DNA of 64,000 nucleotides from Sisyra terminalis. Taxonomy: Eukaryota > Arthropoda > Insecta > Neuroptera > Sisyridae. Below are positions 24,351 to 37,300 of this stretch, one piece after another. Every line of letters starts with the position of its first letter. The stretch's first letter is position 1. Location of the stretch: the NCBI GenBank assembly GCA_958496175.1, contig OY292274.1, positions 49,734,630 through 49,798,629 on the forward strand, given 5' to 3'. The translations under genes and the position numbers were made by a program. The notes under the pieces are model-generated. The model was given only the letters and a program-made list of their open reading frames with translations. It was not told where the DNA came from and made no database searches.

Positions 24351-26200
24351 GTATAAGATGAGAATAAAAAACAGGAAGTGATAAATTTGATATTTCCAAT
24401 AGCATTATCAATATTTATGCCTTCTTTTCTCTAAGATAGCTAAGAGATGGGTCCCAATGTTGGAAATTTTTGTTGTGTCAAAGCCTACTCAACTTTAAGA
24501 ATCACGACTGTCGTTAAGGTAATAAAGCATTAAGTTTAAGCAAAAATGATTAATTATCAATGCATAGTTTCAGCTTTTCATATTTTAAAGCCAAAAAGTT
24601 TTAAAAATTTTTGAATGGTATAAAATGTAGGTAATTCTTATTTTTAAGATGAATTAAAAAGTTGAATTCAGATGGTTAAAATTAGTTTAAATTATTCACT
24701 ACTCATTTTTTAATAGATTTGACAACAACTATTCAGTCTCAACACTGCTATTGCTGTTTTCTGTAGAAAATTGCATGAAAGAGAAATGTTTAGAACAAAA
24801 AAAAGGACAGATTCTCTTGGCTTCTATACAAACTCTTTTTGAGTCATCTTGTATAGTCACTCAAAGTTCTCCTTTGATTTTTATTTGAGTAGTTTTGTCC
24901 ACATAATTGAATTTTGTGCAATTTTCATCAGAAAAGGTGTTCCACTGCACACATGCATTCACACATGCATTCTATGAAACATGAACGACAAACGATAATA
25001 TTTTATCGTTAAAATACAGTGGGAACAGTTGGCAAAAGTCCATGTCATAAAGTACAAGAAGTATACCGACAAACGAACAAACAAGCAGACATTTCCAAAC
25101 ATAATATTCTTCTCGTAAATGTAAGTGATGACTATTGCGCCAACAGTATAAGATTTTCACGAAAATAATGACGGTTTCCACTTAGCTGCGATATCATTTG
25201 TACATTTATATCACACTTACGTAACATATGGCAATGAACACAACAATATTCCGGATATAATTTTATCACCATTCCGAAAATTGCCGTGAACACTAATTTC
25301 AAAACTGTCACCGACGTAATAAGATTCTCCGAAAATTCTATCCAATACGACGAATACTTTAATTTAATTTGTGGAACATTTTTCAATTTTCGATTTCATT
25401 TTATTGCCTTAAATCAGAAAACGATTCAACAACCACACATTTGCATTCATTTAAAATGTATTGAATTTTTACTATGTGCTTCTATAAGAAACCCACCAAG
25501 AGAGTTTGATTTTTTGTGCTATTAAATCGAACTTGATTGCAAAACGAGAAAGAAAATCAATACAACGTTATTGGTTAACATCGACTCAGATTTTATAGAT
25601 TTGTCCTAATGAGAAAATCCAATAAAGGAAGAAAAAAACATTTGCAAAAGAAATATAAATTCAGCCATCTCTTTTAATTAAATGCATGTAATTACATTAA
25701 ACAACGAAACTTTTGTAATCAGTGAAATTAAAAAGTTTTGGTGCAATTTAAAACTCTTTAGTTATTCATTGGAATTGTAAATAATAGACTAGGCATTATT
25801 GATTGATATGCTAATAACTATAATACATTTCATGGTCTTAGGAAAAGGAAATTAAAAAGATTGAAATTTCTTTCAAACTTTTCCTCCTAGACAACTGTAA
25901 AATTGAACGATTTTAGTTAAGACTGAACTTAATAATTCATAACAGAACTGTCTTATGAAAAAGTTGCTACCTTAAATTTTCACGAATGTTTCAACGACAA
26001 TACGATCGTAAATCTAAAAAGACATTATCACGTTCATGGAACTAAAAACTATACATTTTATATTTGAAACTATAAAATTGTTGGAAGAAATTCTAGCTTC
26101 GGTTGTCGGATGGGCTACAATAGTAGAAGTTTTGTAGAATTGGTAATAAAATTCCCTTCTTCATAGTATTGGGATGATGATGCACTCGTTAACGATCTGT
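24351..26200. other. AT-rich stretch with weak coding hints
   Basis: Two overlapping minus-strand frames (25132-25386 without an ATG, and 24972-25181) are less AT-rich than the flanks. The upper one contains a good splice-donor-like GTAAGT near 25220. They do not read as a known protein and the plus strand is also open, so no gene is called. A tandem CACACATGCATT doublet lies at about 24950-24972. Confidence 0.3.
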
Positions 26201-26485
26201 ATGACTGAATTTCCGCGATGGTGATCTAAATTTCCTTCAACTTATCGTTCTGTAGTTGCAAAATGTTTTAAAACGGCAGTCAAACATATTTATCGCTATT
26301 TTCGTGGTGCATTAGAAGGGTGTTTGATGTCGCATATTGAAAATTCGAAACAGGTCAACGATACCATGTGCAATGCATTGCAATCGGGAAATCTATCGCC
26401 TCAAAGTGAAGAATTTATATCTATTCTTAAAGAATATTCAATGCCTCTATCGTTACTTCCGTATTCTTTAAGTCACAAATTATGA
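26201..26485 (+). pseudogene. Coding-like fragment of an unidentified protein, one internal stop
   Basis: From the ATG at 26201 the frame has a TGA at codon 8 (26222-26224) and is then open for 86 codons to a TGA at 26483-26485. The product is balanced and protein-like: TYRSVVAKCFKTAVKHIYRY, then FRGALEGCLMSHIENSKQVN, then GNLSPQSEEFISILKEYSMP, ending LSLLPYSLSHKL. Predicted helices alternate with polar loops, unlike the AT-driven frames elsewhere. An AATAAA-like signal lies about 40 bases after the stop. I do not recognise the family. It may be a pseudogene fragment, or a last exon whose true start is downstream of the TGA; a polypyrimidine-AG acceptor-like site ends at 26166, and GATG/GTGATC could be a donor at the stop. 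Confidence 0.45.
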
Positions 26486-28914
26486 CATCACTAATATAAT
26501 AATTACATAACTTAAACCTTAAAATAAAATATTAAAAATTGAACAAAACTGTTCTAATTTTGTTTGAAACTACCAATTCAAACTATTTTTATTTAATACT
26601 TATTAATAACAAATTTTCAATTACTATAAATGAAAGTGATAACGATCATTAAAACAAAAATTTAACTTTAACTTAAACAGAAATTCAAGCAAAAGCCATT
26701 TGAGGGCTTGATAGAAAAGAACTAATCTTTAAATTCAAAAGTATATCTAAAAACTACTTCTCGTGTAATCTTCACTAAAAAGTGTGTTATAAAAATAATC
26801 AAAAATTGACACAACGATCCATTAGTTTATAATCATGCTAATTATAAGAAATGTTAATGTTATAGCAGCGATAAAGCATAAATTGCGATTCCATTAATAG
26901 AATAAATATAATTAATATGATTGCGAAATAGGGTATCGAGTTTCAGAAGTCAGTAGGGGTGGCAAAAATTGAATAGCCTACTGGCGGTAAATTTATAAAT
27001 CCGCCACTGAATATCGAACAAATATATTCTTCGACGTTCATTTTTACTATCGGTAGATAAAGAAAAAAAGACAAAAAGTTAAATAAAAAAAAAAGAAATA
27101 CCAAGAAAGAGAGAAAATCTCACTACATGAATTACTTGCATTCTATAAAAATATTTAGACGAAAATTCATAAAACGGAATTTCTTGATTAAGTATATTTA
27201 AGCAATATACCAAAATATTTTGTTGTCTCAAAAGCAATATTTATTAAGTAATATATTTGTAAAACTTTATTTCATAATGTGTCGTTATAAATATTAAAGA
27301 AAAATATCCCCTGTAGAAAATTTGATATTTTCCAAATATTATCGTTGCAAAAAACAATATGTTTATACTTAAAATTTAACCTTGATGAATAATTGAATCT
27401 TATTCCCAAATATTTACCGTTCAAAAATTTCATTGTTTTTTTTTTCTGTTTTATAAAAATCATATTCATAACATCGGTTTCACTTTTATGGCTATCGTAA
27501 AAGCACTCGTTTACATTACGTACCTCATATAGAAATAGCTGTACTCTTTTAATGCATGAAAAATTTAATAAAAAAGGAATTTAATTACCGCACTTGTGGC
27601 TTTTTATTTTATTTAAAAAACAACCCAAAAATTTAGGTAAATGTTTTTTTTTTTTAATTTATGAATTTTAAACAATAGAGTGTTCTTAACTTAGCTGAAT
27701 GGGTTCTCATATTCGGAATTATGGAAAAGGTTATTGTTTCTTTTTTTTTGTTAAAACTTAAATAGATTAAGTTAAACAACTGAATTATTGTTATATGAAC
27801 AAAACATGGTGAGGGGGTATCAATTACAAAAGTTCAAATCCGTAATAACGAAAAAAATACAGTATGCAATATTGTTTCAATTATAATTTATTATTTTAAT
27901 ATTCAATCCGCAGCATTGTTACAAAGTATTAATAATGGATCCAACAGTGGAAACTTTTCTTAAATTTTCTTCTGAAAAAAGCAACTTATAAAAACTATAG
28001 AATTCTTAAGTAGAGCAATGGAAACTTTAGTCGATAAGAGTTTTGTTAGCAAGATACTTTTTTTTTGTTGTAAAAAAATTGTACTTTTTGTTTTTCATTC
28101 TAAGTTTCATCATTTGCTATGATGAAACACACCAAATTGTTTCACAACTCTAGTAGAATACAAATAAAATAATTCGGGAATGAGGCATGACATTATTTTA
28201 AATAATAGTGATTAAGGCTTTTCTTTTCTCTAAAATAAGTTATGTTCAATGTAAACTCAAAGTGAAAAACTTAGTATATTCAATTTTATTTTACATAAAA
28301 GATGAGTAAATATATTGTTATTTAATTTTTTTTTTATTAATTTTGTGGATATAAAGGATATTAAATCGCTTATAGCGTTTTACCGTCAACTTTGTTTGCA
28401 TATAGCAGTCACTTTTGTATTAAATACGGCTACATTAACTCATACCAATATGTATGTATATAATATGAGCATTAGGGGAAAAATATTTAAACCATCGAAA
28501 ATCAAATATTTTGAGATATTCATATTAAAAAAACTAAAATAATATTATGAATAGCGCATATAAGTTCAAATTAAAAAAAATCTTTAGGTCATTTCGATAT
28601 GGGATCAGTTGACTAACGAAAAAAATGACCCCTTGTCGTTTTACAATGAGAAATAAACAAAATCCCTTTAAATTCTAACATTTTTTTGCTAAAAACTGTT
28701 CATCGAACTTTATAATGATAAATGAAAGTTAGAAATAATCATCACTCATATAGTTTCCCAACAAAGGTTGAAATTCTTTTTCTCTTGTTTTTCCTGATAT
28801 TTTTATATCATCAAATCCAAGCCGTATATTCTTATTGTTTTAAGAATAATATATTTTCTTATATTTTTTCATTTCACACTGAAATAGGAAACAGTGATAA
28901 ACACAATGTATGTA

Positions 28915-28915
<1 letters not shown>
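26486..28915. other. AT-rich stretch without a recognised gene
   Basis: Long homopolymer and AT-rich runs. Frames at 27272-27469 and 28315-28542 show no domain. A small hAT-type end is listed separately. Confidence 0.5.
26949..27009 (-). mobile_element. hAT-type end, copy A
   Basis: GGCAAAAATTGAATAGCCTA...AAATCCGCCACTG shares its layout with 54248-54310. Read on the minus strand it begins CAGTGGCGGATTTA, the typical start of a group of hAT elements. Only about 60 bp remains. Confidence 0.5.

Positions 28916-28992
<77 letters not shown>
28916..28992. repeat. (TA)n microsatellite, about 38 units
   Basis: A 77 bp uninterrupted run of alternating T and A. It produces spurious Tyr-Ile repeat frames on both strands at 28722-29048, which are not genes. 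Confidence 0.98.
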
Positions 28993-28995
<3 letters not shown>

Positions 28996-31627
28996 TAGAT
29001 TTGATTCTTTGGGTTGCGAATCATAAAGCATCTAGTGTGCGTCGATAAATAACAACATCCTATAAATAAAGTGGAATTGAATCAGGTGAAGAAGTATGTT
29101 TCATTTGGGATTCCCATGATTAATGTTAATGTGCGTTTCACAATAGTTTCGATATTTTTTATCAGATATCCCTTACATTTATCTCCAATTGAAGATCTTG
29201 GAAATATATGTGTAGATATCCCACGATACTCCAACAGCTTTCAAATTTACAACACCATGTGCTTAAAATATTAGTATCACAGTTATTTAAGAAAAATATT
29301 TGAAGAAATTATTATTTTAGGTCACCGATGTCGTATGGTACTTTTTGGCAGAGTTTGTCAAGCATTAAATAACTAGTGAAGTTTACAGGATAACTAAAAC
29401 TTGATTCAGTTGTTTTATAACTTTATCACAAGTGTTATCAAACAATGTGAATAAGACGAACAGAATTCATCCATATAGTTGTTCTAACCCTCCAAGGATC
29501 TCCACTGCACTTCATCTTCCATTTCTAAATGCAACAATGACCAACTTTAAGAAATAAGGGATGGTATGCAGTAAAACAGAATATTTTACAAAGTTTGAAA
29601 CGTTGATGATTACATGAAGATCCGTTCGATCGTTCACTTGAATGGACTAGAATTTCCCTCGTTAGCGCCAATCCCAAAGTGTTTGCATACGGGAATAATG
29701 ATTGAAATCTTATACATTGTGAAAATTTGAAACTTCTTTTTCTTTCAACAAAATCCATATTATAAGTCAGATTGAGGTTAAAACTTACTACACTATTAAA
29801 ATCGAAAACTTTCTTGACAGAGCATGATGTATGATAATTGATTATACAACGACAAAAACTTCGTCTCAATACGAAAAGCCATCCGTAATAAATACAAGAA
29901 TATTTGGACCTTATCGTTAGAGGAAATATAAATTCTATGATACAATAAGATACTTTCAAGTATACATTCTTATCGTTGAAACTGAAATTAATTGAATTTT
30001 GAATAGATTTATTACTTTCCCATCATATTTTATATTATATATATTTTTATTTTAATGTAACTGTAATTTATCTTCAATTCAAAAGAATGATAAATTTTAT
30101 TAGTGGTTTCAATAAAAAGAATTCTGCTTCATATAAGATACATAAAGCACTGCTCTATCTGCACACAATACTCAAATTTAACCTTGTTTTTTTTTTTCAA
30201 AAAAATAGCATAGAATTTTCTTCTTATAAAATTAAAATTTATTGCATCATAAATATAACTTACTATAAAGAACCGCAACCAAAATTCACTTTCTGAAAAA
30301 AGAAAAAACACAATTGTTATAAAATTAAATCAATCATTTCAATCTTAAAAACGATTGCCTTAATATAACTTTCATTAAATCAAGTTAATTTAATAACAGA
30401 AATGCTTAACATTTAACATTCAATAAATATATGTACTTTATAGACAGGGATTGAGTGGAATTCCAAAGTACCTACGCATTACATTCAATTCAATTAAATA
30501 TAGCCATTTATTGGTAATATGTTATGAAATTTATTACTGAATTAGTATGTATCTGATGACAAGTATCTTACAATACATTTCGGAAATTAAATTAATTTCG
30601 TAAAATCAACTTTTGATATTTATAATTGAAAAAAAATCTTAAGAAATTTAATCAACTGATATATATTTTTTGTTCAATATAAAAAAGCTTTTTTAATTTA
30701 AAAAAAATACATTTTTTGAATGGTAGGCGAGTTTTATGTTTTATTAATTGACCAATTGGTATAAAAGATACATTTTGTTATAAAATAGAAGATACCTGAG
30801 ACTGTTTGATTTCAAAAATTTCTTATGATTAAAAAAAGCTAACAGTTTTGTTAAATAGCCAGACTAGTACCTAAATAAGACATCTATGTTAATGTATTAT
30901 TATTTGACGACGAATTAATTATTTTTTAATTAAACATTATATACGAATTTCATTTTCTTAAAAAAAAAATACTGAATAAAAAATTCCATCAAACGAACAT
31001 AAAAATTATCATAATTTTCATGTCCTTTTTGTTACTTTCCTTATATATCAATACATTACAAATATACTTTCGCTTAAGAAAATAAATGGATGATCAACAA
31101 CGTGATTTGTATGTGTTTGGGTGAAATCTTTTAATTTATAAAAAATCTATTTAATTAATACGAAATATTTTATTTTTAAATCTTTTAATTTGTGTATAAA
31201 GACTGGAAAGATTTCCAAATCAATTTTTATATGAATATTGAATATTTGAAAACAATTAAAGATATGTTAGCCACTGTGAACCAAGAACCACTCCAAACCG
31301 TTCAGGATTGAACTGTTAGTAGTTTTCAACTTTAATACCCTTCACAATAAAGATTTACAAATTTCATTAAAAAAATTGTAAAAAAAAACACGCAATTTAG
31401 ATTGCAAATCTTTCAGCATTTTTATTAACCATTTTGTCCATACATTACAGTACCAAAAGAATTTCGTTTCGAAAAATCAATTAAATATCAAAACTCTTTT
31501 AATTTTTAATTTCAATGTATAAAATCTGAAAAAGTCCACAAACAATTGTTTGTGGAAAAAAAATACAGGAAAACTTGATTAAAAGTATAAAGCTAATTTT
31601 GATATATTTTCAAATCTTTCTGCAAAT
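28993..31627. other. AT-rich stretch with one long but unrecognised frame
   Basis: The minus-strand frame at 29525-29959 is the longest in the window (144 codons) but has no recognisable domain. It is Ser/Phe/Cys-rich, and the plus strand over part of it is also open (for example DPFDRSLEWTRISLVSANPK near 29620-29680). It may be antisense to a decayed repeat. Nothing else of note. Confidence 0.35.
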
Positions 31628-32020
31628 TTATTGCAATTCCCATAGAACCTGAGAGAATCTGCATTTTGGATTATCCACATGTTCTCCCATTGCATGCAGG
31701 TGCTTCCTTATTTCACAGTGATATATCATTAAGGCCATTACCACTGTAACCTACTTTTTTGCAGGATCAAGTAATTCATTAGTTTGTTTCTGTAATGGTT
31801 TTCCTATCATCATTTTACTGTACTTTGGTTTGATGATACTCTTCCATATAGAATAGTGACTTTTATGAATCTATTTTTTGACGGTACATTTCACTGACGA
31901 TCTTGTAACGTCTAGTACAGGCTGTGGACCATTGAAAAATGTTCGGGATCCTTTCCAGGCAAGGGTGTCTGCCATTCTATTGCCTTTGTTACCTTTGTAC
32001 CCTGGCATCCATCCTATGTT
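31628..32020 (-). pseudogene. Non-LTR retrotransposon RNase H fragment
   Basis: The minus strand encodes the last part of the RNase H domain, which removes RNA from RNA-DNA hybrids during reverse transcription in some non-LTR elements. WMPGYKGNKGNRMADTLAWK matches the W.PGH.G..GNE.AD.LA motif, with the usual His replaced by Tyr and the Glu by Arg. FNGPQPVL matches the following F.GPEP block. After two in-frame stops (TAG) come EIRKHLHAMG and NPKCRF, matching the C-terminal H....HL...G and C.FC zinc-knuckle-like segment; the second Cys and the HxxxC are missing. No upstream reverse transcriptase was found. It is a dead fragment, related in kind to 47413-47933 but not a close copy. Confidence 0.85.
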
Positions 32021-33449
32021 GCCTTTGTAGTTTTTAGGTAATCAAAAGGAGAACTGACTAAAAAAAGCAATTAATTTAAGCAACTTATTTATATTTTTTT
32101 TCAGAGAGTGTCAAAATTCAAACCAAGAAGCTTTATATAATAATTTCCTTATCATTTTATTTATTTTTCTTCTTGTTACATGTAACACTGGTAAAATGAT
32201 TTCAGTTTTATATGCATAGTCGGCAAAATTCTGACGTTCATTTCGTTTAATTAAGTTTTTCGGTAAGACAGGGATAACTTGAACTGAAGACAGTAACAAA
32301 AAATTATATTATTTATCAATTTTATTCAAAAAGATTTTTTATTTCCGTTCAAGTTGAAATCTACATTAAGTATCATCTTGGATATTTGAAAAACTAATAT
32401 TCTGTTTGCTAAAAAATAAGCATTCTTAATCACAATTCCTTATTTTTTTCTGCGACACTAAATGTAAGGATTAAAAAACTATGTTAAATAGAAATTTCAA
32501 ACGGCACATTTTTGTTTAATGTACGTTTTTTCCAAATTTTTTCAAGTACTTTAAAAGCTAATTAAAAACTGTGAAGTAGGTTAACGTCAATCATACACAT
32601 GAATGATTTGAATGTTCGTACTATTTCGAAATAAAAAATTTGACTTTACATTTTACAACGAAGTAGGTATATTTAATTCACAGAATAAACAAACATAAGC
32701 CTTAAAATGGTATAAAAAATTTTCCACTTCCATTAACATGGTGGAAAATTATAAATTAAAAGAATCTACTTAGCAACGTCGTTTGCTAATAAGCTTTTAG
32801 TGAGTTTTTTCATTGAATAGAGATATTCATTTGACGTTTACTTTATTTTTTCATGCTTATTTTGTTTGTTATATAATTAAAATATTTCTACGTTTCTTTA
32901 AAATAAAAACTTGGCAAAAAATGATACACGAGAAAAATAATTCCAGGAATTTTATCTTTGATGCTAAAGAAACCAATGCAAGGGCACCTTTTGTAAACTA
33001 ATGAAACCTTATATCTTCATTCTTTTTATTCTTTAAACTTTCTATTTTTATATGATTTCGAAAAATTTACAGAAGAATCAATATTATGCAAGTGGTTATT
33101 ACTAGTTTTTATTCAATCATTCATTTGGTGCATGTTTAGAAATATTCAAGGATCAACTTTCAGTAATGAACTAAATTCATAATGTTTATTTGTCTTTTAT
33201 AATAGATTTTTTAGGGTTAACTTAATTTGTTACTGTTAATCTATTATACACTGTTTAAGTCACAATTTTGTAAGTTACAAAAGTGAAAGTGACAAGGTTA
33301 AAAGTAAGTATTAAATTAAAAAGTAAAAACTTAAAATGTTATTTGGATTATTTAATCACCTGTTCACCAATAAGCTTTCACTCGAATTAATAAAATCATC
33401 AATATAAACATCACGAAAGCAAAGCTTGAAGGTTTTATATGAACTAGAG
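32021..33449. other. AT-rich stretch without a recognised gene
   Basis: Frames at 32111-32299 and 32813-33001 show no domain. No repeat ends seen. Confidence 0.5.
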
Positions 33450-33649
33450 CAGACCTATTCAATATACGATTCAAAGGTAACCATAGGTACCATTCGGCTC
33501 GCGAAGGCTCTTCATTTAACCTGCGAACTTATTAAATTTTAAGCCATTTATGTATAATTATTGCTTTACAATTGAACATTTCCTTTGGCCTGCTGTAGAA
33601 ATCAAAGTCTTAAATCAGGCTCTCCTTAAAATCATGTTGGACACCCTTG
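33450..33649. mobile_element. hAT-like MITE
   Basis: A 200 bp non-autonomous element. The left end CAGACCTATTCAATATACG is followed by the subterminal CGGCTCGCGAAGGCTCTTCA. The right end, read as its complement, is CAAGGGTGTCCAACATGA. The flanking octamers AACTAGAG and GACTAGTG agree at six positions, consistent with an old 8 bp hAT target duplication. No coding content. Confidence 0.65.
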
Positions 33650-34206
33650 GACTAGTGATTCTTCATTCAACGAATTGACCGTACTTTACCTAACATTTGG
33701 TTTTAAAAATCGTTTCTCAAAACTTTTTACTCAAAATATTAGTTCAATATTTGAATGTAGTCAATACTAAGTCTTACCTCCTACTGTAAACATAACTCAT
33801 ATATTCATATTATTAGTTCGCTAAGGTTGAGAGATGGCCAGGTTCATTTGATTTACGAAAATCCGCATCTACTGAGTTGGTATACCTAGTTAAGATTGAT
33901 TTTTTTTATTATTCATCGTATTTCTACCATAAATTGGCTTCGATAAGTTACCTATATAATACAGTGAATCTTTCATTGACTTATTTCAAACTATTTAAAT
34001 CTAATTCTTTTCCAATATCGGTTATTTAATCTTTCGTGTCGCATTTTAAGCATAATGTATATGCATTTCCCTTTAGTCGTTTTTATTTTAATATTTTTAA
34101 ATTCATTTTTTTAATAATTTTCAAAATGTTTATTTTTATACTACTTCTAGATCCTAATTTGAGAATATCCCCAAAAATTTCTTAAAAACAATACAAAAAT
34201 TTTTGC
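33650..34206. other. AT-rich stretch without a recognised gene
   Basis: Nothing recognised on either strand. Confidence 0.5.
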
Positions 34207-34376
34207 CTACTGGTGGTCGACTAGGCCTACTAGGCTTACTAGGTGACCGCTCCAAAACTGGTAGGTTTTGGGTTCGATCTTCGTATCGAGCAAATTTTTG
34301 ATATTTTTCTGTTGTGGATTTTACTGACCCTAGATTCGCTTAAGACCTTAGTAGTTATAAAGCGACGGCAAATAAA
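34207..34376 (+). mobile_element. tRNA-derived SINE, copy 2
   Basis: The A-box-like GGTGGTCGACTAGG sits near 34212 and the B box GGGTTCGATCTTCGTA at 34269-34284. GAGCAAATTTTTGATATTT, CCTAGATTCGCTTAAGACC and TTAGTAGTTATAAAGCGACG follow. An extra CTACTAGGCTTACTAGG stretch between the boxes is a small internal duplication not seen in the other copies. Overlapping frames on both strands here (34239-34454) are artefacts of the SINE. Confidence 0.9.
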
Positions 34377-37300
34377 AGTTAAAAAAAATCTTAATTTTAT
34401 TTTTTCACAAGATAACCCGCCATGAAACTTAACACTGTAGTCATTAGGATCCATAAAGGCGTAAATAGTCGAATCTGGTACGAATTCAATAATTTCAGAA
34501 AACAGGACTGGTAAATTTGTTTACCGTCTATTATTACAAATCCATTATTTTTATCAAGAGATAAAAATGTTTTCAATAAAGTATTGATCTATTTATCGTT
34601 TCAAAATTGTGTTTGCATTATCAAAATCGATTAGTTCATACTCTTATATGAACTAACCAAGGCCATAATGGCGACATAGAAAATGTTAAAAACCAATTAC
34701 AAAAATAATTTTTGATCACCTTAGTGATGTGTGATGTCACAGAAAAAAAATTTCTATCCTTACATATTACAAATTGTACGATAGCTTTACTGAAACCTTT
34801 TGTCTACGATAATTGATCGTGCCCCTCATCAGAAGCAGTTTATCAAACCAAATATGAAATTTTTGTGTCTTTTATTATCTTTTCATTTGTGCATTTTTAG
34901 TTCTTTTTTTATTTTTGAAGTAAGCCAGATGTTAACCAATTGCAAAATCAGGAGAATACAAACACCGAGGAATAGAAATCGCACTGTTGGGGGTCTTTAC
35001 TTAATATTTCTTTGATGTCACATATAGAGATATCTTTATACTTCAAATTTTTAAGTATTGTGAAAAAAGCAGCCGAATTTCAATAAACGAAAAAAAATTA
35101 TAAAAGTATCATAATTCGATTTATAAAATAAAAATTTTAAAAAAATTGTGCTTTTTAATTTGTTACTGTGATTATAATTTTATTGCAGTGAAATAAATGG
35201 AGCTTTTCATATTAAAATGTAATTCAATAGGTACGAATTAGATTGTTGCATTTGAGAAAGGATTATTTTTGTGTCCATTATCAGATGCTTGTGTAAGGTA
35301 TCTTCCCACATTGTTCGGCAAATAGGTTTTGAATGTAGGCGTTAAATGGTTCACACATTGCAATTAAAAGCTCGCTGCTGTATAATGGTTCTTTTGTAAA
35401 AATTAACAGCGTGCAAATATTGAAGCTTTTTCTGCCAATATTGTCTTACTAAATATTTGCTTAAACTGAACAAAAAATGTTTGAAGTTCCAGCAGATGAC
35501 AGTTTATTATTTAATAATATTTTAATTATATGATGATGTTGCATCATTAAAAGATAGGATCTTTGCGGTTCGTGAAAAGGGTTTGTTTGTCTTATGCAAA
35601 TGTTAAAGCACGCATTCACACACGTTCCGGTAGAAACAGAAATTGGCTTCACAAAGAGCATTGTGTATTCTGAACATGGCCAGTTAATGAAAGTGGCGTA
35701 AATGGAACCATTTTATTATTCACTCAGCGATTTTATTATAGTCAAGAAAATTAAGAAAATTGTACGAACTATATTGTTGCACCATTACGGATACAACTCG
35801 TTTCGCTTTTTTAGTATTTATTCATCTTACTGCTGAAATAATCCCGAATTTTATCTAAGCTTTCTTAAGAATTTCACACAAAAAGCAAGTCATCAAAAGT
35901 TAATTATGCGGAAAAACGTTAAATAAATCGTAACTTCTCAACATGATACAGTTATTATTTTATTTTTAGAATTAAATGTAAATTTTATTTTTCTTTGAAT
36001 GAAATGCAAAAGATAACAGCTCTTGGCGCGCGTTCTACTTGTTTTAACCCAGTTATTTAAAAAAGTTTTTTTTGGAAATTAAAGGAATGTTGAAATGTTT
36101 TGTTAAACCAAAATTACATGAACGCTATACCTTAACGACGTAAGCGTTTAACAAACATTAAAATGCATGAGATTCTTTCCGGGGAAAAATTCAGATTTTA
36201 TCACACAAGTTAATTTTGGGGTTGATACCTATGCTTAATTAACGAGAATATCAATCAAACGTATATTTTATTGGTTTAACATTTATTCAACTTTCAACAA
36301 GCAAATAATATTTGTTAACACGAATATCGATTTGATTTTAATCATTTTACAAAAAAAAAAAAAAATTAAATACTTTCATGAGTCTTACTAAAACTAAATG
36401 AAACATATTTTGCATTTATTTAAATAAGTTGTATTATTAAGAATAAATAGTATGATATTTTCCAAATTAACTTCAATGATGGTGAAATTTTCACGATGCT
36501 GTTAACGTTGAAAAAATAGTTGCAGTTTTATCAGCTTTTAACTGTAGAATTGCCTAAAAAAATTGATGAAAATCTTAAATAATTTTTCGATATTCGAAAC
36601 TTACAGGTACTTGGTTAATTTATTGACATTTTTTCTTTTTTTTTCTTGAATAGGTAACTCTCTAATTTGTCATATTATAACTATGAAAAATTGTTAATTT
36701 CATGAATTACTATATATTAAACTATCATTCTTCTACTTTTAAGAATATTTTAAAAGCATCATTTCAAACAAGCTTTTATTTCTCTAAATTTAACCAATTT
36801 GTGACCCAACAAAGACAAAAATGTATCGCAACATTTAAAAATTCTTTTGTTTACTTTTTGTCATAACTATATCCTAGATTATGAACAAATTACTAAAAGT
36901 AGGAGTAGTAGTTCTATTTTTCTTACTTTTACCGAAATGAAGTTTTTCGAAGATGATCTTATTACTTAATTAGATGCATCTTGCACCAATATGAACCAAT
37001 ATTTTAAGGATGTGAGTCGAAAAATTTAATTAAATTTTAGCTCTAGGACAAAAAATCAGTTATTTCTCATCGATATTTGTCACACACAAATTTTTCGTTG
37101 AAATTCTATTTTTTCAATCTTCTACTATTTATTTTATTTTCTATAAACTTTATACCTATAATTCAAAACTACACATTTATCGTATTAACAATGTTTACTT
37201 TTACAAGATACAAGACATACTGCCAAACACTTGTATAAAAGTAGGTTTTTGAGTGTTAGTTTATTATTATTTTGTATACTTAATAGTAAAATATTGTTAA

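Noticed and set aside
24972..25386. Two overlapping minus-strand frames with a GTAAGT donor-like site
   Set aside because: The frames do not join into a recognisable protein, the upper one lacks an ATG and the plus strand is also open.
28722..29048. 108-codon plus-strand frame with Tyr-Ile repeats, and its minus-strand counterpart
   Set aside because: The repeat is a translation of the TA microsatellite on either strand; the flanks show no domain.
34239..34454. Overlapping frames on both strands of 60-71 codons
   Set aside because: They lie within SINE copy 2 and reflect its conserved sequence, not protein coding.
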